NCBI RefSeq assembly: GCF_003525665.1
Contig: NZ_DQDX01000108.1
Location: 1-16,781, forward strand
Direction: 5' to 3'
Length of the DNA stretch: 16,781 nucleotides
DNA from: Flavobacterium sp.
GTDB taxonomy: Bacteria > Bacteroidota > Bacteroidia > Flavobacteriales > Flavobacteriaceae
A program made the translations under genes and the position numbers. Positions 1 to 6,900 of the stretch are shown here, piece by piece (the first letter of the stretch is position 1; each line of letters starts with the position of its first letter). Under the pieces are notes generated by a model. It was not told where the DNA came from. It was given only the letters and a program-made list of their open reading frames with translations, and searched no databases.

Positions 1-50
1 CTAACTTTTTGGGGCATGTTCATTTAATCGGGATCTTTTTATGCATTTAA

Positions 51-482
51 TTAATCAGCTCTCTTAAAAATTGTTATTTCTGTAAATGTTTCTCCGTCTT
101 CAGAATAAGTATCATATACTTTCAATGTAGAAGATGACAATTCTTTTATGGTTAAAGGAGTTTCATCAAAACCATCATCAACTATCAAAGAAGTACCCGA
201 TTTAGTGTAAGTACCAGAAAAACTTTCTGATTCACAACCTTCAAAATAACTAGTAGTGACAAAGTCTCCATTTTCAAAAAATTCAATATTATCTTTTGAA
301 CAACCTGCTTGATGTTCGTACAATTCTAAATATTCACTTCCATCATCTTTATCACCAATTTTATACAATTCCCATTTTCCAACAATATCAGCAGATGTCG
401 ATGGTCCATCGTCGCCTCCGCACGAAGTTAAATTCAATCCTAAAACCAAAACTGAAACAAAAAGAATAATACGGTTTTTCAT
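51..482 (-). CDS. Small lipocalin-like lipoprotein
   Basis: This 143-aa protein begins with a lipoprotein signal peptide: a basic start, a hydrophobic stretch to residue 18, and lipobox LTSC with the acylated Cys at residue 21. The mature part opens CGGDDG; acidic residues just after the lipidated Cys resemble the signal that sends Bacteroidota lipoproteins to the cell surface (inference). The rest reads as a single small beta-rich domain: an IVGKWELYK motif near residue 33, a GTYTKSGTSL hairpin near residue 90, and a strand-rich end. That layout is typical of the short lipocalin-like families of Bacteroidota. It has two further Cys (61 and 79), which could form a disulfide. No ligand or function can be assigned. 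A TAnnTTTG box directly upstream suggests that it is transcribed separately from the YeeE pair behind it. Confidence 0.8.
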   Translation of the reverse strand: MKNRIILFVSVLVLGLNLTSCGGDDGPSTSADIVGKWELYKIGDKDDGSEYLELYEHQAGCSKDNIEFFENGDFVTTSYFEGCESESFSGTYTKSGTSLIVDDGFDETPLTIKELSSSTLKVYDTYSEDGETFTEITIFKRAD

Positions 483-505
483 AATTTTTATAATTTATTT
501 TGAAT

Positions 506-513
506 CAAATATA
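506..513 (-). promoter_or_regulatory. Candidate -7 box for the lipocalin-like lipoprotein
   Basis: On the minus strand this reads TATATTTG, an exact match to the Bacteroidota -7 consensus TAnnTTTG. It lies 23 nt upstream of the start codon at 482. I find no good TTG -33 element at the usual 17-23 nt spacing, so the call rests on the -7 box alone. Confidence 0.45.
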
Positions 514-519
514 TACAAA

Positions 520-548
520 ATAACTTACCCTTTAATGAGGCAAGTTAT
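520..548 (-). terminator. Weak hairpin over the end of the DUF6691 gene
   Basis: The arms ATAACTT (520-526) and AAGTTAT (542-548) pair over 7 bp. A further short CCT/AGG pairing is possible inside. On the minus strand the stem is followed by TTTTG. It overlaps the stop codon of the 532-945 gene and lies just before the promoter of the next gene. The stem is AT-rich and the T-tract short, so it may be a weak terminator or chance. Confidence 0.3.
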
Positions 549-945
549 CTTTTACAACACCATAAATAAATGTACCAAGTAAAGCGCCAAAGAATATGAA
601 AATTACGCTAATAAATCCAGAACCCAACAAGATGAAAATTGGTCCAGGACATGCTCCAACTAAAGCCCAACCTAGTCCAAAAAACAATCCACCAATCCAA
701 TAGCGAAAAGTGCCTTTTTCTTTTTCTTGAATTACTATTGGCAAACCTTTTATATCTTTTAGTTGATTTCTTTTAATAATTTGAATTCCAATAACTCCAG
801 TTGCGATAGCAGTCATTATTATTCCATACATGTGAAACGAATCAAATTGAAACATTTCATAAATGCGATACCAAGAAACGGCTTCCGATTTAGTTAGTAC
901 AATTCCGAAGACAAATCCAACAAATAAATATTTTAATACATTCAT
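532..945 (-). CDS. YeeE/YedE-type transporter, C-terminal half (DUF6691)
   Basis: This 137-aa integral membrane protein has about four hydrophobic segments (roughly residues 4-18, 38-55, 84-97, 102-130). The SWYRIYEMFQF..FHMYG stretch (residues 24-41) and the GWALVGACPGP motif (Cys99) are hallmarks of the DUF6691 half of YeeE/YedE sulfur transporters. The YeeE family includes thiosulfate permeases whose conserved Cys residues take part in passing thiosulfate through the membrane; the GACPGP Cys is a candidate for that. It lies 9 nt downstream of the partner half (955-1515) on the same strand, so the two are almost certainly co-transcribed and form one functional unit. Whether the cargo is thiosulfate, sulfide or another sulfur species cannot be read from the sequence. 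Confidence 0.85.
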   Translation of the reverse strand: MNVLKYLFVGFVFGIVLTKSEAVSWYRIYEMFQFDSFHMYGIIMTAIATGVIGIQIIKRNQLKDIKGLPIVIQEKEKGTFRYWIGGLFFGLGWALVGACPGPIFILLGSGFISVIFIFFGALLGTFIYGVVKDNLPH

Positions 946-954
946 GATTTCAAA

Positions 955-1515
955 TTAAAAAATGATAGGAAGCACAAAATGAGCTACAATTAAACCACCA
1001 ATAAAAAATCCAATAACGGCTTTCAAGGATTGAACTTGGAAATTACTCAAGCCTGAAATTGCGTGACCAGAAGTACATCCGCCAGCGTAACGAGAACCAA
1101 ATCCTATCAATATTCCACCAATAATTAGAATAGCAATAATTTTAGGAGAACTAAAAACTACATCAGTACTAAAAAGTGCATCTGGAAGTGATTTCGAATT
1201 TGGAGCATCGATTCCTAATTTCTCAAGCTTTTCAATAGTTACTGGGTTTAAGGCAACATTAGAATCATCGTGCATATAATTTGTAGCTACAAAACCACCA
1301 ATCATGGCACCAAAAACTACCACTAAATTCCATCGTTGCGCTTTCCAATCCCAATCAAAAAAAGAAACGCGTTTACCAATTCCTGTCATAGAACACAAAC
1401 TTCTAAGGTTAGACGACATTCCGAAAACTTTTCCAAAATAAATTAAGAGCAACATTACAACTCCAATTAAAAATCCAGAGATTGACCAATGCCATGTTTG
1501 AGATAAAAAATCCAT
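955..1515 (-). CDS. YeeE/YedE-type transporter, N-terminal half
   Basis: This 186-aa inner-membrane protein belongs to the YeeE/YedE sulfur-transport family. Hydrophobic segments lie near residues 11-31, 62-80, 125-141 and 163-184. The signature FGSRYAGGCTSGHAISGL (residues 139-156, Cys147) is typical of the family and carries a Cys expected to contact the sulfur substrate. A second Cys lies at 41 (LRSLCSMTG). The reading frame stays open upstream to 1737. I place the start at 1515 (MDFLSQTW) because the 74 residues before it are not family-like and overlap the lipoprotein gene and promoter on the other strand. With the downstream DUF6691 gene it makes a split transporter. The rhodanese or metallo-beta-lactamase sulfur genes often found beside such pairs are absent from the window. 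Confidence 0.85.
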   Translation of the reverse strand: MDFLSQTWHWSISGFLIGVVMLLLIYFGKVFGMSSNLRSLCSMTGIGKRVSFFDWDWKAQRWNLVVVFGAMIGGFVATNYMHDDSNVALNPVTIEKLEKLGIDAPNSKSLPDALFSTDVVFSSPKIIAILIIGGILIGFGSRYAGGCTSGHAISGLSNFQVQSLKAVIGFFIGGLIVAHFVLPIIF

Positions 1516-1531
1516 TTCAATTATTTTTTTA

Positions 1532-1539
1532 CAAAAATA
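1532..1539 (-). promoter_or_regulatory. Candidate -7 box for the YeeE/YedE pair
   Basis: The minus strand reads TATTTTTG, an exact TAnnTTTG match 16 nt before the chosen start at 1515. It supports the short start over the 260-aa extension, which would begin upstream of this promoter. No clear -33 TTG was found. Confidence 0.4.
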
Positions 1540-1550
1540 TAGATAGTGGT

Positions 1551-1580
1551 TTGATATTTGATAATTATTTAACATATTTG
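1551..1580 (+). promoter_or_regulatory. Candidate promoter of the 1616 lipoprotein gene
   Basis: A TTG at 1551-1553 is separated by 19 nt from CATATTTG (1573-1580), a 7-of-8 match to TAnnTTTG. Nineteen is the preferred spacer for flavobacterial promoters. The predicted leader is about 29 nt. It lies within the divergent region shared with the YeeE promoter. Confidence 0.45.
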
Positions 1581-1615
1581 AATAAAAAACACGATTTATT
1601 ATTTTAATCATCAAA

Positions 1616-2080
1616 ATGAAAACACCAAAATCAGCCGTAATCCTATTATTCTTAATAGCTTTATCATCCTGCGGAAGTATAAAATCTACTTTGAAAAATG
1701 TCGATAATACAGCAAAAAAACCATTAATTAGCAACAATCAATTTGTAATTACAGAATATAGTAATGATGCAAAATATGGCTACAATCAAGATTATCCAAT
1801 AAATTTAGGATTTGATAATGAAAAAATTGCACCTAAAAATGTTGCCTATTTTTTCAATGCTTTAACCGACAAAAATGGAAATAGTTTAAAATATGAAAAG
1901 ATAGAAAGTTGCTGTCCGTTTCCATCAAAAAGAACAAAAATTGGAGCTGGAACATTGGATATTTATGAAATAACAATAGAAAATAATAAAAAAGTAAAAC
2001 TGTATCTTAACATTTATGAAAAAGGAAAAGTAATGTGTCCGAATGGTTTTGCATTAAAAAAACAAGCCACTGTTAATTAA
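1616..2080 (+). CDS. Small lipoprotein of unknown function
   Basis: This 154-aa protein has a clear lipoprotein signal: MKTPK start, hydrophobic core, and lipobox LSSC with Cys19. The mature part begins CGSIKS, without acidic residues next to the Cys, so retention at the periplasmic face of a membrane is more likely than surface export (inference). The remaining sequence is one small domain with a Cys-Cys pair in ESCCPFPS (about residues 98-105) and a late Cys in KVMCPNGFALK; these three could chelate or cross-link. I recall close relatives beside kdsA in other Flavobacteriaceae, sometimes labelled as the aldolase by neighbour transfer. It contains nothing of the KdsA barrel. A strong terminator follows, so it is a single-gene unit despite sitting in front of kdsA. 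Function unknown. Confidence 0.75.
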   Translation: MKTPKSAVILLFLIALSSCGSIKSTLKNVDNTAKKPLISNNQFVITEYSNDAKYGYNQDYPINLGFDNEKIAPKNVAYFFNALTDKNGNSLKYEKIESCCPFPSKRTKIGAGTLDIYEITIENNKKVKLYLNIYEKGKVMCPNGFALKKQATVN

Positions 2081-2111
2081 GATATAAAATAGTATTTACA
2101 ACAAATTTAAG

Positions 2112-2147
2112 ACCTTCTAATTCAACAATTAGAAGGTTTTTCTTTTT
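2112..2147 (+). terminator. Intrinsic terminator after the lipoprotein gene
   Basis: Arms ACCTTCTAATT (2112-2122) and AATTAGAAGGT (2127-2137) form a perfect 11-bp stem with a 4-nt loop (CAAC), followed by a T-rich tract from 2138. It lies 31 nt after the lipoprotein stop codon. Confidence 0.85.
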
Positions 2148-2154
2148 ATCTTTG
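2147..2154 (+). promoter_or_regulatory. Candidate -7 box of kdsA
   Basis: TATCTTTG is an exact TAnnTTTG match 20 nt before the kdsA start codon. Its first base is the last T of the preceding terminator tract, so the expected -33 region would lie within the terminator stem. No TTG is present there, which suggests a -7-dominated promoter. Confidence 0.5.
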
Positions 2155-2174
2155 CGCCACTAAAAATTTTACAA

Positions 2175-2993
2175 ATGAAATTAAATAATATCCCACAAAT
2201 AAAGAATATAGATAGCGGTAACTTCTTCATTCTTGCTGGTCCATGTGCAATTGAAGGCGAAGAAATGGCTATGAGAATTGCAGAAAGATTGGTCTCAATA
2301 ACTGATAAACTTCAAATTCCTTTTGTTTTTAAAGGATCGTTTAAAAAAGCAAATCGCTCAAGAATAGATAGTTTTTCTGGAATTGGAGACGAAAAAGCCT
2401 TAAAAATACTTCGAAAAGTTTCAGAGACATTTCACGTTCCAACTGTTACAGACATTCATACTAATGAAGATGCGGCAATGGCTGCAGAATATGTTGATGT
2501 TCTTCAAATTCCTGCATTTCTAGTTCGTCAAACCGACTTGGTTGTAGCTGCTGCAAATACCGGAAAAACTGTAAATCTTAAAAAAGGACAATTCATGAGT
2601 CCAGAAAGTATGAAACATGCCGTTCAAAAAGTATTAGACTGCCAAAACGAGAATGTTATGATTACTGATAGAGGAACAATGTTTGGTTATCAAGATATGA
2701 TAGTTGATTTTAGAGGAATTCCTACTATGCAACAATTCGGAACTACTGTGCTTGATGTTACACATTCACTTCAACAACCTAATCAAACCATTGGCGTAAC
2801 TGGAGGAAGACCAGACATGATTGAAACTATTGCAAAAGCTGGAATAGCAGTTGGTGTTGATGGCCTTTTTATTGAAACCCATTTTGATCCTGCAAATGCA
2901 AAAAGTGATGGGGCCAACATGCTTCATTTAGACTATTTCGAAGGTTTGATGACTAAACTTGTGGCAATCAGAAAAACTATTAATCAATTTTAA
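2175..2993 (+). CDS. kdsA: 3-deoxy-8-phosphooctulonate synthase (Kdo-8-phosphate synthase)
   Basis: KdsA condenses phosphoenolpyruvate with D-arabinose 5-phosphate to give Kdo-8-phosphate, which after dephosphorylation and CMP activation supplies the Kdo of lipopolysaccharide. It is a cytoplasmic TIM-barrel enzyme. The 272-aa length is normal for the family. Visible signatures are FILAGPCAIEG (residues 18-28), FKGSFKKANRSR (52-63), the DRGTMFGYQDMIVDFR segment (165-180), DVTHSLQ (194-200), GGRPDM (210-215) and IETHFDPANAKSDG (233-246). Cys24, His197, Glu234 and Asp245 correspond to the four metal ligands of the metal-dependent class; metal-independent enzymes have Asn in place of the Cys. The gene has its own promoter and is followed 20 nt later by an outer-membrane-type gene, a probable operon. 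Confidence 0.97.
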   Translation: MKLNNIPQIKNIDSGNFFILAGPCAIEGEEMAMRIAERLVSITDKLQIPFVFKGSFKKANRSRIDSFSGIGDEKALKILRKVSETFHVPTVTDIHTNEDAAMAAEYVDVLQIPAFLVRQTDLVVAAANTGKTVNLKKGQFMSPESMKHAVQKVLDCQNENVMITDRGTMFGYQDMIVDFRGIPTMQQFGTTVLDVTHSLQQPNQTIGVTGGRPDMIETIAKAGIAVGVDGLFIETHFDPANAKSDGANMLHLDYFEGLMTKLVAIRKTINQF

Positions 2994-3013
2994 TTTTTTA
3001 CAACTTTAAATAA

Positions 3014-3859
3014 ATGTTTTTAAAATATAATTTAAGAATTGTTATAGCAACAATTCTTATTACACAAATTTCATTAGCACAAGATACAGCAACACCAGAA
3101 AAATATACAGCACATAATAAAGGAAAGTTCTTTGTTTATTGGGGCGGAAATAGAGAAAGTTACACTAAATCTGACATAAGATTCTATGGTAATGATTATG
3201 ATTTTACACTTCAAAATGTCACTGCTTATGACAAACCCAAAGGATGGCACGTAGATTATGTAAATCCTGCGAGAATGACTATTCCGCAGACAAATCTTAG
3301 AATAGGATATTTTATAAATGATCATTACAACATCACAATCGGAGTCGACCATATGAAATATGTGATGGCTCAAAATAGAGCTGTTGATATTAATGGTTTT
3401 TATCCAAATCCGGGAACATATGGAGAAACACTTCCGAACGGTCAAGTGCTATTAACAGAAGATTTCTTAACATTTGAACATACAGATGGTTTAAATTATG
3501 TTAATACAGATTTCGGACGCGTTGATGACATTTCAAAATTATTCAGAATAACAAATACGGATAAATTTCAAATAAATGTAACCGAAGCAGCTGGAATTGG
3601 ATTACTGTATCCAAAAACAAATGCAAAATTATTAGGAAATAACAGACACGATGATTTTCATGTTTCTGGTTATGGTGTTTCGGCGAAAGTCGGATTAAAT
3701 TTTACCTTTTTCAAACACTTTTTTATTCAAACCGAATTAAAGGGTGGATACATAAACTTGAATGACATTCGAACCACAGAAAATTCAAGCGATAGGGCTG
3801 AACAGAAGTTTTTCTTTTTGCAGAAAATTATAGTTTTGGGAGGAATTTTTAAATTATAA
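3014..3859 (+). CDS. Exported, probably outer-membrane beta-barrel protein, uncharacterised
   Basis: This 281-aa protein has a signal peptide (hydrophobic segment to about residue 22, cleavage likely after SLAQ at residue 23). The mature part is rich in aromatic, alternating strands: FFVYWGGNRESY, NLRIGYFINDHYNITIGVDHM, VSAKVGLNFTFF, FFIQTELKGGYIN. The protein ends in a strand with a terminal FKL, typical of small outer-membrane barrels. There is a long inter-strand region around residues 115-180. I do not recognise a named family, and it lacks the features of PorP/SprF proteins. It begins 20 nt after kdsA with no terminator between, so it is likely co-transcribed with it; a role in the outer membrane or with LPS would fit but is only inferred. 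The first codons contain a strong inverted repeat (3033-3059). Confidence 0.75.
   Translation: MFLKYNLRIVIATILITQISLAQDTATPEKYTAHNKGKFFVYWGGNRESYTKSDIRFYGNDYDFTLQNVTAYDKPKGWHVDYVNPARMTIPQTNLRIGYFINDHYNITIGVDHMKYVMAQNRAVDINGFYPNPGTYGETLPNGQVLLTEDFLTFEHTDGLNYVNTDFGRVDDISKLFRITNTDKFQINVTEAAGIGLLYPKTNAKLLGNNRHDDFHVSGYGVSAKVGLNFTFFKHFFIQTELKGGYINLNDIRTTENSSDRAEQKFFFLQKIIVLGGIFKL
3033..3059. repeat. Perfect 11-bp inverted repeat inside a signal-peptide coding region
   Basis: TAAGAATTGTT (3033-3043) and AACAATTCTTA (3049-3059) are exact reverse complements around a 5-nt loop (ATAGC). The hairpin starts 19 nt after the first base of the start codon of the outer-membrane-type gene. No T-tract follows, so it is not a normal terminator. 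It could be an mRNA structure affecting early translation, a protein site, or chance. Confidence 0.6.
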
Positions 3860-3884
3860 TTAAACAAATATTAAATTTTTTTTA

Positions 3885-3892
3885 TATTTTTG
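3885..3892 (+). promoter_or_regulatory. Candidate -7 box of the giant adhesin gene
   Basis: TATTTTTG matches TAnnTTTG exactly and lies 41 nt upstream of the adhesin start, predicting a leader of roughly 35 nt. There is no convincing terminator after the preceding gene and no clear -33 TTG, so read-through from the kdsA operon is also possible. Confidence 0.45.
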
Positions 3893-3933
3893 GAAATCTA
3901 TTAACAAATCAAATAAATTTCACAAAAATAATT

Positions 3934-6900
3934 ATGAAGAAAATTACTTTACTAGTTTTTGCTTTATTACTATCATTTGCCGGTTACGCACAGTTTCCAA
4001 TTCCCGGTACAGAAGGTTTTGAAAGCACTACTGGTCCAGGAGTTGGAACAAACTGGACTTTAGGCACGGGTAACTGGGCGGTTTTTGATAATGGAGTCGG
4101 CTTAGGTCAGCGTTGGGGCATTAACAATGGTGTGGCAACACCTCCATTAGTTTATGCTGGTACAAATGCAGCCTACATGAACCGAGAAAATATTGGAATT
4201 GGAAACACTTCTGAGGATTACCTTGCAACGCCACTAATTACTATTCCCACCAATGGTCAATTGCGTTTCTTTGCTCGTACTTTTACCAATGGAAACACTG
4301 GGACAATTTATCAAGTAAAGATTGCACCTTCATCGGCATCGCAAACCAATCCTGCAGCTTATACAACAATTGTAGAATACACTGAAAATGACTTAACAGT
4401 TGATGTTGACGGAGTGCAAAATCCATTCAACGTCTACACAGAAAAAGTAATTGATATACCAACAACCTTTGGTCCTCAAGTATATGTTTCATTTGTAATG
4501 AAATATACTCAAACTGTTACTGGTATTAGCGGTGATAGATGGTTATTAGATAATGTAAGAGTTGCGTCAAAATGTTTAGATCCTTCTGCTCTTACAGCAA
4601 CGGGTATCTTATTCAATCAAGCGAATTTATCTTGGGCGAACCCAAGTGGTGCAACATCGTGGGAAATAGAAGTGATACCAGTAACTACGACTCCAACTGG
4701 TTCTGGAGTAGTGTATAACGGTGCATTACCTTATACTGCAACTGGACTTACTCCAAATACCGCATACAGATACTACGTAAGAGCACTTTGTGGTGATGGA
4801 ATAAATAGTGAATGGGTTGGACCATTTTTGTTCAACACACCAATTGCACCTCCAATATGTGGTGGAAATTATTTAGATCCTGGTGCTGCTGCTAATTACG
4901 GAAACAATGTAGACAATACAGTTACAATTTGTCCTGTTACTCCAGGTGATGTGGTTACAGTTACTTTTACAGCTTTCAATACAGAAGCCAATGCCGATGG
5001 ATTGTACGTTTTTAATGGAGCGACTACCGCTTCTCCACAAATAACAAGTACAAATCCAGCAGGAACAGTTCCTGGAGGATTGGCCGGTTCATTTTGGGGA
5101 ACTGCAATTCCTGGTCCATTTACATCATCAAGTCCTGATGGTTGTTTAACATTTAGATTTAGAAGTAATGCTACAGTAGTTACTTCTGGATGGACATCAA
5201 ACGTTACTTGTGGTCCACCACCACCATGTCCAAAACCGATATCAGTTGTTAGATCTGGTTTAACTGCAACGTCTGTAAATTTATCATGGACAAATACTGG
5301 TACAGCAACCGCTTGGGAAGTTCTTGCTTTACCATGTGGTTCACCAACGCCAACAGCTACAACGACAGGTTTTGTCCCTGCTCCATCAAATCCATTTACA
5401 CTTGGAGGTTTAAATCCAGATACATGTTATGATTTTTATGTTAGAGCGGTATGTTCAACGACAGAATCTAGTGAATGGACAACTGTAGTTTCTGGAACAA
5501 CATTACAAGTTCCTCCAGCATGTGGAACAACATTCTCTGATCCTGCTGGTTCAGGAGCAAACTATGCTAATAACTCGAACTATAATGTTACAATTTGTCC
5601 TACAACTCCTGGCCAAGTGGTTACAGTAACTTTTACAAGTTTCAATACACAAGCTACAGCTGACGGATTATATATTTACAATGGAAATTCAGTTACAGCT
5701 CCATTAATGTCTAGTGGTAACCCAGCAGGAACAGTACCTGGTGGTGTAGCTGGTTCTTATTGGGGAACAACCAACCCTGGTTCGTTTACTTCTTCAAGCC
5801 CTGATGGTTGTTTAACATTTAGATTTAGAAGTGGTGCTGCAACCAATGCACCTGGATGGACATCAAATATTACTTGTGCTCCAGCTCCAGTTTGTCCTCA
5901 ACCACAATCATTAGTTACCTCTGCTGTTACTTTTTCATCTGTTAATTTAGCATGGACAGAAAACGGAACTGCTACATCTTGGCATGTTTTAGCTGTACCA
6001 TGTGGTGCTCCTGCTCCAACGGCAAGTTCAACTGGTTGGGTTACTGCCGGTTCTAATCCTTACACATTAAATGGTTTAGCGTCAGAAACATGTTATGATA
6101 TTTATGTTAGAAGTGCTTGCTCTACTACTGATGTTAGTACATGGCTTGGACCAAGAACAATTACAACTTTAATTGCTCCGCCAGTTTGTGGAGGAACATT
6201 TGTTGATAACGGAGGTTCATTTGCAAACTACCTAAACAATAGCGATGTAACTTATACAGTTTGCCCTACAATTCCTGGTGAACAAGTTACCGTAACATTT
6301 ACATCTTTTTCAGTAGAAACTGGTGCTGATGGCTTATATGTTTTTAACGGAAATTCAACTGCTGCAGAACAAATAATCAGTTTAAATGGTCCTGGAACAG
6401 TTCCTGGAGGATTGGCTGGATCATTTTGGGGCACGACAGCACCTGGCCCTTTTACCTCTTCTAACCCAAATGGTTGTTTAACTTTTAGATTTAGAAGTGG
6501 CGCAACAAACAATGCAACAGGATGGTTGGCTAACGTTACTTGTAATCCAGCACCAACTTGTTTAGTTCCAACAGCAACTACCGTTTTAGCAACTACAGTA
6601 AATTCTGTTACTGTTGGATGGACAGAAAACGGAACTGCAACGGCTTGGCAAGTGCTAGCTTTACCTTTTGCAGCTCCAGCTCCAACTGCGGCATCAACAG
6701 GTTGGCAAAATGCAACGACCAATCCATATACGTACACTGGTTTAAATTCTGGAACACAATACAAAATTTATGTAAGATCGGTTTGTAGTACAACAGACAG
6801 TAGTGCTTGGTCTTTTCAATCAATTTTCAATACTTTAATTTCAAATGACGAATGTGCTAATGCTGTTGTAGCAGTTGTAAATCCAGACACAGCATGTGGT

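Noticed and set aside
1..50. Possible gene end or RNA at the left edge
   Set aside because: Too short to judge; no motif, hairpin with T-tract or RNA signature was visible.
1516..1737. N-terminal extension of the YeeE-type protein up to 1737 (74 extra residues)
   Set aside because: The extra residues are unlike the family, they overlap the lipoprotein gene on the other strand, and a -7 box at 1532-1539 favours the start at 1515.
3074..3445. Antisense open frame (123 aa) inside the 3014 gene
   Set aside because: Cys/Ile/Ser-rich shadow of a clear coding gene with a signal peptide on the other strand.
6252..6764. Antisense open frame (170 aa) and smaller frames within the adhesin
   Set aside because: They arise from the repetitive Thr/Ser/Gly codons of the adhesin; no signal, domain or promoter supports them.
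4855..6840. Adhesin DNA repeats as a CRISPR array or mobile element
   Set aside because: The repeats are in frame, about 666 bp apart, and encode folded domain units.
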